A stretch of 25,230 nt of DNA from NCBI GenBank assembly GCA_900555585.1, contig USLT01000001.1, positions 1 to 25,230 of the forward strand, in the 5' to 3' direction. Under the pieces are notes generated by a model, which saw nothing but the letters and a program-made list of their open reading frames with translations, was not told the origin of the DNA and made no database searches. How positions within the stretch are numbered: the stretch's first letter is position 1; each line of letters starts with the position of its first letter. This stretch comes from an uncultured Collinsella sp. Lineage in GTDB: Bacteria; Actinomycetota; Coriobacteriia; Coriobacteriales; Coriobacteriaceae. Shown piece after piece: positions 1 to 10,246 of this stretch. A program made the position numbers and the translations under genes.

Positions 1-1517
<1,517 letters not shown>

Positions 1518-1532
1518 GGTAGGAGGGCAACC

Positions 1533-1967
1533 GTGAAGCAGACTTCTGCAACCCGCAGGCTCGGCGAGCAGCTTCGCGAGAAGCTCGGCTACATCCTGCT
1601 GTTCGAGATCTCGGACCCCAGGCTCGACCTGGTGACGATCACGGGCGTCGAGGTCTCCGTCGACCGCTCCTTCGCACGCGTCTTCGTGAGCTGCGATGCG
1701 GAGCGCTACGAGGAGGTCCTCGAGGCCCTGGCGTCCGCTAAGGGACGCATCCGCAGCTTGCTCGCGCGCGCGCTCGATTGGCGCGTGACGCCCGAGCTCG
1801 ATTTCAAGATCGACCGCTCCACCGATGAGGCGGAGCGCATCACCCGCGCCCTTGAGAACGTGCCGGAGACCCTGGCCGTTCCCAAGGACGAAGAGGGCTA
1901 TCCCATCCAGGACGATACCGTCGCTGACGATGGCGAGCCCGCATCGGACGAGGAGCTGTATGAGTAG
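1533..1967 (+). CDS. rbfA: Ribosome-binding factor A
   Basis: RbfA is a small KH-fold protein that binds the 30S subunit and helps mature the 5' end of 16S rRNA. The 144-residue product begins with a basic helix rich in R, L and E and carries the family signature EISDPRL followed by a VTITGVEVS strand. This matches the single-domain family, apart from an acidic C-terminal extension (about residues 120-144, rich in D and E). The start is GTG at 1533, chosen because a full AGGAGG Shine-Dalgarno lies at 1521-1526, 6 bases upstream. The gap after infB is only 15 bases, so the two are probably co-transcribed. The stop codon overlaps the start of the next gene by 8 bases. Confidence 0.95.
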   Translation: MKQTSATRRLGEQLREKLGYILLFEISDPRLDLVTITGVEVSVDRSFARVFVSCDAERYEEVLEALASAKGRIRSLLARALDWRVTPELDFKIDRSTDEAERITRALENVPETLAVPKDEEGYPIQDDTVADDGEPASDEELYE

Positions 1968-2985
1968 CACCGCTTGCTGCCTCGGACGCTCGACGACTCC
2001 CGATATGTGGGGGAGCGTCATCGATTGCATCGAGGGAGCCCAGACGATCGCCATCTCCGGACACACCAATCCGGATGGCGACGCCCTGGGCTCCGGCCTC
2101 GGCCTGGGCCTCGCGCTCCAGGCCGCTTTTCCCAAGAAGAAGATCGCGTTCCTGCTCGCCGACGACGCCGAGGTCCCTCGCGTCTACCGGTTCCTCGCTG
2201 GATCCGATCGCATGGTCCGGGCGTCGAGCTACGAGCTCGACCCCGACCTGTTCATCTCGGTCGACTCGCCCACGCTCGGGCGCCTCGCCAACTCCGTGGC
2301 CGTCGCCAAGCGCGCGCTCGGGCGCGTCGTGATCGACCACCATCCCTCTCGGGAGGAGTTCGGCGACGCGGCCGTGCGCGTCACGAGCGCGGCGGCGACC
2401 GCCGTCCTGGTCGCCGAGCTGCTCGAGGCGGCGGGATGGCCGTGCACGCCCGACATCGCCACCTGCCTGCTCACCGGGCTCGTCACCGACACGGGTCGAT
2501 TCCAGTACCAAAACGCCGATCCCTCCGCCTTCGCGTGCGCCTCGCGCCTTGTGGACGCCGGCGCCCAGCCAGCCCGGATCGCGCTCGAGGTCTATCAAAG
2601 CCAGCGCCTCGAGTACCTCCGTCTGGAGTCCATCGTCATGGGGCGCATCTGCACCGTCGCCGACGGCGCCGTCGCGTACAGCTACGCCTATGCCGAGGAT
2701 CTCGAGCGCTGCGGGGTCACCTCCGACGAGTGCGATGGCCTCGTCGACGTGGTGCGCAGCGTGCAAGGGACCGAGCTCTGCATGTTCCTCAAGGAGAACG
2801 AGCCCGGCGTCATCCGGGGCAACCTCAGGTCCAAGGGCCGCAGGGACATCTCGGGCATCGCCGCCGCCCACAACGGAGGCGGGCACGCGGCTGCCGCGGG
2901 CTTCACCTTCTACGGCACCGTCGAGGAGGCCCTCGAGGCCATTCTGCCCGAGCTCGAGGCACTCATGGCCTCTGACGCCCGCTAG
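1960..2985 (+). CDS. nrnA: DHH/DHHA1-family phosphoesterase (nanoRNase/pAp phosphatase, NrnA-like)
   Basis: DHH-DHHA1 phosphoesterases of this type degrade short RNA fragments and can dephosphorylate pAp, or hydrolyse cyclic dinucleotides or their linear products. The 341-residue product shows the DHH metal motifs in order: SGHTNPDGD at 33-41, VDSP at 101-104, the name-giving DHH at 126-128 and VTDTGRF at 175-181. These are followed by the DHHA1 substrate-binding RSKG at 290-293 and GGGHAAAAGF at 306-315. The ATG at 1960 is preferred over the upstream in-frame start at 1825: it has an AGGAG at 1951-1955 and overlaps rbfA by 8 bases (translational coupling), and the upstream extension is non-homologous rbfA-overlapping sequence. 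The position between rbfA and truB is the standard one for this family. Its exact substrate cannot be decided from sequence. Confidence 0.92.
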   Translation: MSSTACCLGRSTTPDMWGSVIDCIEGAQTIAISGHTNPDGDALGSGLGLGLALQAAFPKKKIAFLLADDAEVPRVYRFLAGSDRMVRASSYELDPDLFISVDSPTLGRLANSVAVAKRALGRVVIDHHPSREEFGDAAVRVTSAAATAVLVAELLEAAGWPCTPDIATCLLTGLVTDTGRFQYQNADPSAFACASRLVDAGAQPARIALEVYQSQRLEYLRLESIVMGRICTVADGAVAYSYAYAEDLERCGVTSDECDGLVDVVRSVQGTELCMFLKENEPGVIRGNLRSKGRRDISGIAAAHNGGGHAAAAGFTFYGTVEEALEAILPELEALMASDAR

Positions 2986-3006
2986 GCATCTCATATCGGG
3001 AGTTCC

Positions 3007-3924
3007 ATGGCTAAACGCAAACCATCCCAGATCAACCTCTTGCTCGCCGTCGACAAACCGCTCGGCTGCACCTCCCATGACGTCGTCTCCCGGGTGCGCC
3101 GGGCGGTTCATGAGCGCCGCGTCGGGCATGCCGGCACGCTGGATCCCCTCGCGACCGGCGTGATGGTCATCGGCATCGGTCAGGCGACGCGACTACTCGG
3201 GCAGATCACGCTCGATAGGAAGAGCTACCTCGCGGCCATCTCGTTCGGGCGCGAGACCAACACCGACGACGCCGAGGGCGAGACGTCGCGCACCGCGCCG
3301 ACGGACCCGCGCCTGCTCGACGAGGGGTACGCGCGCGAGGTCCTGCGTGGATTCCTGGGCGAGTCCCAACAGGTCCCTCCTGCGTTCTCCGCGATCTCGG
3401 TCGACGGGGTCAGGGCGTACAAGCGCGCCCGCAGCGGCGACGACGTCGAGCTGCCGCCGCGCCCCATCGAGGTCTTCGCCGCCGACCTGGTCTCGGTGGG
3501 GGAGGAGGGCGGCGAGCCGGTCTGGACCGTCGCCTTCACCGTGAGCAAGGGCACCTATATCCGTGCCCTCGCCCGCGATATCGGACGCGCCGCCGAGAGC
3601 GCGGCCCATATCTCCATGCTTCGCAGGACGGCTTCGGGTTCCATCACGATCGGCTCCTGCGTCGACGTCGAGGAACTGGACGTGGATCTCGCCCGTGCCC
3701 ATGCGCTCGACCCCGCTTCCGTTCTCGGGCTCCCCGTCGTGCGCATCGACGATGCCCAGCTCGCGGACGCGATGCTCGGCCGCAGCCTGCACCTGCCTTC
3801 CGCTCCTGCGGGGCGCGTGGCGTTGGCGCATGACGGGCAGCTTCGCGCCATCGCCGAGGACCTGAACGGGCGCTACAAGATGGATATGGTGTTTCCCCAG
3901 GGCATCGAGGGGGTTGATGCGTGA
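3007..3924 (+). CDS. truB: tRNA pseudouridine(55) synthase TruB
   Basis: TruB isomerises U55 to pseudouridine in the T-arm of nearly all tRNAs and also acts as an RNA chaperone. The 305-residue product has the family start DKPLGCTSHDVV at 16-27 and the catalytic loop GHAGTLDPLATG at 40-51, with Asp46 as the expected nucleophile. A later KGTYIRALARDIG segment matches another conserved TruB motif. The ATG at 3007 has a GGGAG Shine-Dalgarno at 2998-3002. The gene follows the DHH phosphoesterase after 21 bases and its TGA overlaps the ribF start, so it belongs to the same operon. The C-terminal region is long enough for a PUA-like domain. Confidence 0.96.
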   Translation: MAKRKPSQINLLLAVDKPLGCTSHDVVSRVRRAVHERRVGHAGTLDPLATGVMVIGIGQATRLLGQITLDRKSYLAAISFGRETNTDDAEGETSRTAPTDPRLLDEGYAREVLRGFLGESQQVPPAFSAISVDGVRAYKRARSGDDVELPPRPIEVFAADLVSVGEEGGEPVWTVAFTVSKGTYIRALARDIGRAAESAAHISMLRRTASGSITIGSCVDVEELDVDLARAHALDPASVLGLPVVRIDDAQLADAMLGRSLHLPSAPAGRVALAHDGQLRAIAEDLNGRYKMDMVFPQGIEGVDA

Positions 3925-4955
3925 TGGAGCGTTCGTCCGACCTCGCTCGAGACGTTCTCGCCGCTCCCGGCGCCGCTCCCGTCATGCGACTCGGCAGCTT
4001 CGGTGCCGCGGTGGTAGGGCATGTCGGGCAGCGCTGGGCCGACGGGCTCGCCTGCTCGATCGCAATCGGCGCCTTCGATGGGTGCCACCTAGGACATCGC
4101 GAGCTCTTGTGCCATATGATTGATGACGCCCGCGACCGTGGCATCGCCTCCGTCGCCGTGACCTTCGACCCGGATCCCGACGAGGTTGTGAGTCCGGCGC
4201 CCGCGCTCAAGCTCATGTCCTCCGCCGACAGGATCTCCGCGCTGGCCTCCTCGGGCGTGGACTTCGTCATGGTCGTCCCGTTCACGCGAGAGCTCGCCGC
4301 GCTCGACCACGTCGGCTTCTTCACGCGCGTTCTCGAGCCGTCCCTCGATGTCCGATCGGTCCATGTCGGATCTGATTTCAGGCTGGGCGCGCGAGGGGCG
4401 TCGAACGTGTCGGTCATGCGCTCCTGGGGTGCTGGCCGCGGCATGGACGTGTACGGCCACGAGCTCGTCCGCACCGATGGATCCCCCATAAGCGCCACGA
4501 GGATCCGCGCGCTCCTTGCCGGGGGCGACCTTGCCTCCGTTACATCCGAGCTCGGACGTCGCTATCTCGTCCGCGGCATCGTGTCGCACGGCCGCGGCCA
4601 GGGCACAGGCATGGGTTTCCCCACCGCCAACGTCTCGATTCCCTCCGGCAGGCAGCTGCCGGCGGACGGCGTCTACGCCGGGTACGCGGTCGTCGACGGC
4701 ATCGCATGGCCCGCCGCCATCAACGTCGGCGTTCCGCCGATGTTCGCGGACGGCATCCGCTCCGCGCGGCTCGAGGCCCATCTCATCGGCTTCGAGGGCG
4801 ATCTTTACGGCCGCGAGGCCTCTATCGTCTTCGATGCGCGGCTGCGCGCGACCTCGACGTTCGCCTCGCTCGACGAGTTGATCGAGGTCGTCAACAGCGA
4901 TATCGCCGCCACCCGGGAGCTCTTGGGCTCCGATCCGATCGAGGTGCGCGCATGA
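3921..4955 (+). CDS. ribF: Bifunctional riboflavin kinase / FAD synthetase
   Basis: RibF phosphorylates riboflavin to FMN and adenylates FMN to FAD. The N-terminal nucleotidyltransferase half shows GAFDGCHLGHRE (about residues 49-60), with the HxGH adenylation motif, then FDPDPDE and an SATRIRALLAGGD segment. The C-terminal flavokinase half shows the GRGQGTGMGFPTANV motif. The total of about 344 residues is normal for the bifunctional enzyme. The start is either GTG 3921 or ATG 3924; the sequence GTGATG overlaps the truB stop, and the GAGGGGG at 3907-3913 is usable for both. The N-terminal about 40 residues before the first strand are longer than in many homologues. The 3' end overlaps dnaG by 4 bases (ATGA), so coupling is likely. 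FAD from this enzyme would serve flavoproteins such as PyrD/PyrK downstream, though that link is general. Confidence 0.95.
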   Translation: MMERSSDLARDVLAAPGAAPVMRLGSFGAAVVGHVGQRWADGLACSIAIGAFDGCHLGHRELLCHMIDDARDRGIASVAVTFDPDPDEVVSPAPALKLMSSADRISALASSGVDFVMVVPFTRELAALDHVGFFTRVLEPSLDVRSVHVGSDFRLGARGASNVSVMRSWGAGRGMDVYGHELVRTDGSPISATRIRALLAGGDLASVTSELGRRYLVRGIVSHGRGQGTGMGFPTANVSIPSGRQLPADGVYAGYAVVDGIAWPAAINVGVPPMFADGIRSARLEAHLIGFEGDLYGREASIVFDARLRATSTFASLDELIEVVNSDIAATRELLGSDPIEVRA

Positions 4956-6988
4956 TCACGGATGAGGATAAGGACAGGGTCCGGGCGGCCACGGACCTCG
5001 TCGAGCTGGTCCAAGAGACCGTCGAGTTGAAGCCCCGCGGCAGCAACGACCTGTGGGGATGTTGCCCCTTCCATGGCGAGAAGACCCCTTCGTTCCATGT
5101 GATACCGTCTATCCAGACGTGGCATTGCTTCGGCTGCGGCGAGGGCGGCGACGCCTTCACCTACGTCATGCGCCGCGAGAACCTGAGCTTCCCCGATTCC
5201 ATCCGCTACCTCGCCGACCGCTCGGGCATCGAGCTGCAGGAGACTCGCACGGCCTCGCGCGGCACGAAGCGCTCCCGCATCATTGATTGCTGCGAGGAGA
5301 CGGCTGATTTCTACCACACCATGCTCATGCGCGGCAAAGATGGCCGCGGGCGCGACTACTGCAAGCAGCGAGGGCTCTCCTCCGATGTCTGCCGTCGTTA
5401 CAAGCTGGGCTACTCGACCGGTCGCGGAACGTTGGTGAGTCATCTGGGGTCGAAGGGCTTCACGCCGCGCGAGATGATCGATGCGAACGTGGCCTACGCC
5501 CGTCCCGGCGGCGGCTTGGTCGATCGCTTCTTCGAACGCGTGATGTTCCCCATCTTCGACGAGCAGGGGAGGTGCATCGCATTCGGCGGCCGCATCATGG
5601 GCGCCGGGGAGCCGAAGTACCTCAACACCTCCGAGACCCCGGTCTTCCACAAGAAACGCAACCTCTATGGCTTCAACTGGGCCAAGGAGCACATCGTCGC
5701 CAAGGGCGAGGCCGTGGTGGTCGAGGGCTATACGGACTGCATCGCCTGCTGGGAGGCGGGGCTCGGAAACGTCGTCGCGACGCTCGGCACGGCGCTGACC
5801 GAGCATCACGTCAAGACGCTGACCCGCTTCGCCAAGCGGATCGTCTACCTGTTCGACGGCGACGCCGCGGGACAGAAGGCGGCCGAGCGTGCCATCCAGT
5901 TCATCGAACGTGACGGGGTCGACCTGCGCTGCGTGACCCTGCCCGATGACCTCGATCCCAACGACTTCGTGCGGCAGCGCGGAGGCCAGGAGCTCCGCGA
6001 GCTGCTGGATAAGAGCGAGCCGCTGATGGATTTCGTCTTCCGCAAGCTCGATGAGAGGGCGGACGTCTCCACTCCGGCTGGCAGGGCCAAGGCGCTCGAG
6101 GACGCTTGCGAGTTGATCTATCCCCTTCGCTCGAGCTATATGATCGACGGCTACTACATGCAGATCGCCGACCGCGTGGGCGTCGACGTGGAGATGGTCC
6201 GCGAGATCGCCCCCCGGGTGTTCCGCGAGGTCCAGAAGCGCGAGGAAGCGTCCGCACTCCGCGCTGAGCGCTATGAGCGCGCGCAGCGCGAGCGCGAGTC
6301 GCAGGCCGCGGCCGACCGGGGCGGACGTTCGGGAGGATGGAACCTGCGGGGAGGCGCCGGGCCGGAGCTCGCCTCCGCTGGCGACGTGCGCGCCGCGGCG
6401 GGGGACGGAGACGAGGTCCCGCTCGACGTCTACGATGGGTTCGCTGTCGAGGAGGACCCCGCGCCCGTCGATGTCGCCGCGCACGCTGCCGCCCCGATCG
6501 TATTGACCGAGCTGGAGCGGCGCTCGCTCGCCTGCGAGCGCGAGCTGCTTACGCTGCTCGCCGCGTACCCCGATGACTTCCGCCCGCTGGCCGAGCGCAT
6601 CACCGAGATCGAATGGGTCGATTCGCGCAACGAAGCCATAGCCTGGGCGGTCCTCGCCACGCCGGACGGCACGTCCTCCGCCGACGTTATGGCGGCGGCG
6701 CGCGCGGTGTGCCCGGAAGCCGCGCAGCTCGTGAGCGCCGGGACCATCTCGGCGACGAGCTCGCATCCCACGCAGACGAACATCGAGTTCCTGCTCGACA
6801 CGCTCGAGCTGCTCACCGCCCGGCGGCGCATGCGCTCCGTGCAGGGGAGGCTCCGCAGCGATCACAGCCTCGAGCCCGAGGAGCGCCGCGACCTCATGGT
6901 CCAGGCTTCGCAGGATGCCGCTCGGATCCGAGAGCTGACACAGTCGCTCGAGGGCGTGGCCGATCCTTTCCGCTCCCTCACGGTGTAG
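4952..6988 (+). CDS. dnaG: DNA primase DnaG
   Basis: DnaG makes the RNA primers for DNA replication. The 678-residue product contains the N-terminal CHC2 zinc finger (C38, H41, C59, C62), then the catalytic core with the TOPRIM motifs VEGYTD at 257-262 and FDGDAAGQKA at 301-310. A C-terminal helicase-binding region follows a low-complexity linker rich in R, E, G and A (about residues 425-500). The start is ATG 4952, overlapping ribF by 4 bases; longer in-frame extensions upstream read through ribF and are not family-like. dnaG next to rpoD echoes the macromolecular synthesis operon, but rpsU is replaced by ribF as the upstream neighbour. A long open frame on the opposite strand (4805-7012) is a codon-bias shadow. 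Confidence 0.98.
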   Translation: MITDEDKDRVRAATDLVELVQETVELKPRGSNDLWGCCPFHGEKTPSFHVIPSIQTWHCFGCGEGGDAFTYVMRRENLSFPDSIRYLADRSGIELQETRTASRGTKRSRIIDCCEETADFYHTMLMRGKDGRGRDYCKQRGLSSDVCRRYKLGYSTGRGTLVSHLGSKGFTPREMIDANVAYARPGGGLVDRFFERVMFPIFDEQGRCIAFGGRIMGAGEPKYLNTSETPVFHKKRNLYGFNWAKEHIVAKGEAVVVEGYTDCIACWEAGLGNVVATLGTALTEHHVKTLTRFAKRIVYLFDGDAAGQKAAERAIQFIERDGVDLRCVTLPDDLDPNDFVRQRGGQELRELLDKSEPLMDFVFRKLDERADVSTPAGRAKALEDACELIYPLRSSYMIDGYYMQIADRVGVDVEMVREIAPRVFREVQKREEASALRAERYERAQRERESQAAADRGGRSGGWNLRGGAGPELASAGDVRAAAGDGDEVPLDVYDGFAVEEDPAPVDVAAHAAAPIVLTELERRSLACERELLTLLAAYPDDFRPLAERITEIEWVDSRNEAIAWAVLATPDGTSSADVMAAARAVCPEAAQLVSAGTISATSSHPTQTNIEFLLDTLELLTARRRMRSVQGRLRSDHSLEPEERRDLMVQASQDAARIRELTQSLEGVADPFRSLTV

Positions 6989-6992
6989 GCCC

Positions 6993-7016
6993 ATGAATGG
7001 CGCGCCCTGCATTCAT
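6993..7016. repeat. Inverted repeat between dnaG and rpoD
   Basis: ATGAATG at 6993-6999 and CATTCAT at 7010-7016 form a perfect 7-bp stem around a GC-rich 10-base loop, 5 bases after the dnaG stop. No T-run follows, so it is not a standard intrinsic terminator. It may protect the 3' end of the upstream mRNA or act as a weak pause. Confidence 0.4.
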
Positions 7017-7049
7017 CGATGCTCTTCGCGCTATGTTTCATGATTGACG

Positions 7050-7078
7050 AGGTTGGGTATACGGAATTCTGTTATAGT
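7050..7078 (+). promoter_or_regulatory. Probable rpoD promoter, extended -10 type
   Basis: TATAGT at 7073-7078 is preceded by TG at 7070-7071, giving an extended -10 element (TGnTATAGT). No good -35 lies at 17 bases; TTGACG at 7044-7049 is 23 bases away and probably too far. Transcription would start near 7085, about 25 bases before the rpoD GTG. This would give the sigma factor gene expression independent of the infB-dnaG operon. Confidence 0.55.
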
Positions 7079-7110
7079 GTTGTGTCCTATGTGCTACGAA
7101 GGGAGAATCT

Positions 7111-8427
<1,317 letters not shown>

Positions 8428-8463
8428 GAAGCAGGTCGCTTTGCCGCCGCCTCGCGTCGGCTG

Positions 8464-8495
8464 GTGTTCCGGTCGCCTTCGGGCGCGGGAACCAC
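8464..8495 (+). other. Stem-loop with TTCG tetraloop downstream of rpoD
   Basis: GTG-TTCC at 8464-8470 pairs with GGAA-CCAC at 8488-8495 (one bulge). Inside it CGCC-TTCG-GGCG at 8474-8485 forms a very stable UUCG-type hairpin. No T-run follows, so it is not itself a terminator. It lies in the rpoD 3' untranslated region ahead of the true terminator and may stabilise the message end. Confidence 0.4.
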
Positions 8496-8526
8496 ACGTC
8501 CAACGCGACAGATAACGCTGCCCTTC

Positions 8527-8556
8527 GGGACCTCGCGAGAGCGGGGTCCCTTTTTT
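8527..8556 (+). terminator. Intrinsic terminator of rpoD
   Basis: A 10-bp stem (GGGACCTCGC at 8527-8536 with GCGGGGTCCC at 8541-8550, one T-G wobble) closes a GAGA loop of the GNRA type and is followed by six Ts at 8551-8556. This is a textbook intrinsic terminator. From here to 8671 I see no gene or clear signal; a short open frame across it has no family features. Confidence 0.93.
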
Positions 8557-8671
8557 ATGCAGGCGTTCCGGGTTGGGGCTGCGCTTATGGCATGCGTTGG
8601 CTGGGGGAGTGCTATTCGCAACACCTCGTCGTTGACGATCGACTTTCGCCCGACCAGCAGCGTCGCGTTAT

Positions 8672-8701
8672 AAAAAAATCCCCGCCAGCAAGCTGACGGG
8701 G
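8672..8701 (-). terminator. Intrinsic terminator of the tRNA-Asn gene
   Basis: Read on the minus strand, CCCCGTCAG and CTGGCGGGG (plus-strand 8680-8701) form a 9-bp stem with a TT-centred 4-base loop, followed by a 7-T run (As at 8672-8678 on the plus strand). It lies 11 bases after the tRNA CCA end. Confidence 0.92.
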
Positions 8702-8712
8702 ACATTCAAGTC

Positions 8713-8787
8713 TGGCTCCTCGAGTAGGACTCGAACCTACAACAACGCGGTTAACAGCCGCGGGCTCTACCATTGAGCTATCGAGGA
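8713..8787 (-). tRNA. tRNA-Asn (anticodon GTT)
   Basis: The 75-base gene on the minus strand folds as a complete cloverleaf. The 7-bp acceptor stem (TCCTCGA/TCGAGGA) runs from 8787 to 8717, followed by a G discriminator at 8716 and a genomically encoded CCA at 8713-8715. The D-arm reads AGCTCAATGGTAGAGC. The anticodon loop CTGTTAA (plus strand 8751-8757) gives anticodon GTT, hence asparagine. The T-loop is TTCGAGT. It is a single-tRNA unit with its own promoter and terminator, opposite in direction to rpoD and the SGNH gene. Confidence 0.97.
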
Positions 8788-8832
8788 ATTGTCAAGTTGC
8801 TTTTGGCTGTCTGTTCGCAAGCAACGAAATTT

Positions 8833-8888
8833 ATTATACGGATGGAGGGAAGCGTTGCAAGCCCCAATTTCAAAATTTTTTAGATTTT
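8833..8888 (-). promoter_or_regulatory. Strong promoter of tRNA-Asn with upstream A/T element
   Basis: On the minus strand, TTGCAA (8855-8860) and a perfect TATAAT (8833-8838) are separated by 16 bases. Immediately upstream of the -35, 8866-8888 is a run of A and T tracts resembling a UP element, a feature of stable-RNA promoters. The start point would be near 8826, giving a leader of about 40 bases that must be processed before the mature tRNA 5' end at 8787. Confidence 0.78.
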
Positions 8889-8915
8889 GCCCGCCGCCGG
8901 TTTTAGGATGATCAA

Positions 8916-8958
8916 ACCTGCAGGTCAGATATACCGTTGCCCGAATAAATCGGGTCAA
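8916..8958. repeat. Palindrome and inverted repeat upstream of the SGNH gene
   Basis: ACCTGCAGGT at 8916-8925 is a perfect 10-bp palindrome. Twelve bases further on, TTGCCCGA at 8937-8944 and TCGGG-T-CAA at 8950-8958 form an inverted repeat around ATAAA with one extra base. The region lies between the tRNA promoter and the SGNH gene. I could not place a convincing promoter here; TATCAT at 8974-8979 is a weak -10 candidate without a good -35. The dyads could be operators. Nothing else is evident up to the Shine-Dalgarno at 9107-9116. Confidence 0.4.
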
Positions 8959-9122
8959 GAGACCTCAGACGACTATCATTGAGCGGGCTTGCCGATCGAA
9001 ATGCCGCAAACGTACCCGAACGCCTCGAGGGTGAGACGGCTGCTGTATTGCTTTGCGGACGCGAGCTCCTCGCCGCCAAGAGCGGTCGGACGTTGCAGAA
9101 GGACATGAGGGAGAGGACCACC

Positions 9123-10151
9123 ATGAGCCCTGATCATATGAGCACCGAGGAATCCGACGTTTCCAAAACCGCCGAATGCGCCGAGGCCGCCTCGTCTGCC
9201 AAGGAAGTTGGGAGCGTCAATTGCGCCAATGAAGCTGGAGGCAATACGCCTCGCTCGATAAGCGGCCGTCTGAAGGGGCGAGGCTTCTCCGTTCTGGGCG
9301 ATTCAATCAGCACGCTCATGGGCTGGGTTCCCGAGGGCTGGCGGATTCATTACGAGGGCGAGGTTCACGTCGATGGGGTCGAACGCCCCCAAGACACATG
9401 GTGGGGGAGAGTCATCGATCACTTCGACGGCCACCTGATCGCCAACTCCTCCTTTTCCGGTTCCGTCGTCGAGGGATACGGTTTTCCCGCGGGCAATAGC
9501 GAGAAGCGCATCGCTTCGCTGCTCGGCGCGCGGGGCGAATGCCCCGATGTCGTCCTCGTGTACATGGGCATTAACGACTACGGCTGGGGCGGTGGCCGCA
9601 ACCAGGTGATGGGCGGGTCGCTTTCTGCGTCTGCGCGCCCCGAGGACCTTGCGGGCGAGCGCTCCGTCGAATGGGTTGTCGGCCCCGATGCGCTGGACCG
9701 GTTCGATGCCGCGTATCGCGATGTCCTCGCCGCGATCCGTCGCCTCGCGCCCTCGTCCGAGATTTGGTGCCTGACGCTGTGCCCCGCAACGTCTCCGAGC
9801 GAGGCGGAGCGCTGTTACAAGTATCAGATACGCGGCATTGAGCTGGATGCTTACAACCGCGCCATCGTTCGGGCGGCGCGAGAGGCGGGGGCGCATGTCG
9901 CCGATGTGCGGGCGTACGGCATCCAATACGACGCGGTGGACGGGTGTCATCCGTCGGCTCTCGGCATGCGTCAAATTGCAGACATGGTCATCGCGCGCAT
10001 GGAGGGATCTTCTGAGATGCCCGCATCCATCGGGGATGCACCGCGCGCCGTTCGGACGTGCGGGCGCTCGCATTGCCACGGGTGCCCTATGGACGAGTCG
10101 ACCGACTCCCGCTGGGCGATAGCCTGTCGCGGACCGAAGGACGGGCGTTAG
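9123..10151 (+). CDS. SGNH/GDSL-family hydrolase with Cys-rich C-terminal tail
   Basis: SGNH hydrolases are esterases, lipases or carbohydrate deacetylases. The 342-residue product shows block I VLGDSIST (nucleophile Ser61), an Asn/Gly-containing region near SSFSGS at 109-114, block III GIND at 149-152 and block V DGCH at 273-276 (Asp273, His276). The four catalytic blocks are therefore in the right order. There is no signal peptide, so the enzyme is probably cytoplasmic. The ATG at 9123 is chosen for its AGGGAGAGG at 9108-9116; an in-frame TTG at 8979 and ATGs at 9105 and 9138 are alternatives. The first about 45 residues are acidic and low in complexity. Residues 313-335 contain four cysteines (C313, C318, C321, C335) that could bind metal. 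The gene stands alone between the tRNA gene and the pyr operon and has its own terminator. The substrate is unknown. Confidence 0.85.
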   Translation: MSPDHMSTEESDVSKTAECAEAASSAKEVGSVNCANEAGGNTPRSISGRLKGRGFSVLGDSISTLMGWVPEGWRIHYEGEVHVDGVERPQDTWWGRVIDHFDGHLIANSSFSGSVVEGYGFPAGNSEKRIASLLGARGECPDVVLVYMGINDYGWGGGRNQVMGGSLSASARPEDLAGERSVEWVVGPDALDRFDAAYRDVLAAIRRLAPSSEIWCLTLCPATSPSEAERCYKYQIRGIELDAYNRAIVRAAREAGAHVADVRAYGIQYDAVDGCHPSALGMRQIADMVIARMEGSSEMPASIGDAPRAVRTCGRSHCHGCPMDESTDSRWAIACRGPKDGR

Positions 10152-10163
10152 CCAAAGATCATG

Positions 10164-10205
10164 CGCACCGCCCCATTGTGAAGATTGGGGCGGTGCGTGT
10201 TTTTT
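10164..10205 (+). terminator. Intrinsic terminator of the SGNH hydrolase gene
   Basis: CGCACCGCCCCA at 10164-10175 pairs perfectly with TGGGGCGGTGCG at 10186-10197 (12 bp, 10-base loop). This is followed by TG and a T-run to 10205. It separates the SGNH gene from the pyr promoter. Confidence 0.93.
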
Positions 10206-10232
10206 CATGCCCTCGCCACGGGGGGATGCGTG

Positions 10233-10238
10233 TACAAT
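10233..10238 (+). promoter_or_regulatory. Probable -10 of the pyr operon promoter
   Basis: TACAAT matches the -10 consensus at five of six bases. It lies just upstream of the pyr leader and just downstream of the preceding terminator, so a promoter is required about here. No clear -35 is seen at 16-18 bases. Transcription would begin near 10245, at the start of the PyrR-binding structure. Confidence 0.5.
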
Positions 10239-10246
10239 AGACGAGA

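Noticed and set aside
1840..3129. 429-codon minus-strand open frame opposite rbfA, the DHH phosphoesterase gene and truB
   Set aside because: It spans three real genes on the other strand and has no domain signature; a codon-bias shadow.
4805..7012. 735-codon open frame on the minus strand opposite dnaG
   Set aside because: It mirrors the dnaG coding frame, as often happens in high-GC genes. It has no recognisable domains or ribosome-binding site, while dnaG has all its motifs.
7044..7049. TTGACG as -35 of rpoD
   Set aside because: The spacing to TATAGT is 23 bases, outside the functional range.
8464..8673. Short plus-strand open frame after rpoD
   Set aside because: It runs through the rpoD terminator and has no ribosome-binding site or family features.
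8790..8795. TTGACA (minus strand) directly upstream of the tRNA
   Set aside because: It is only a few bases from the mature tRNA end, with no -10 in a usable position; the TATAAT promoter at 8833-8860 fits better.
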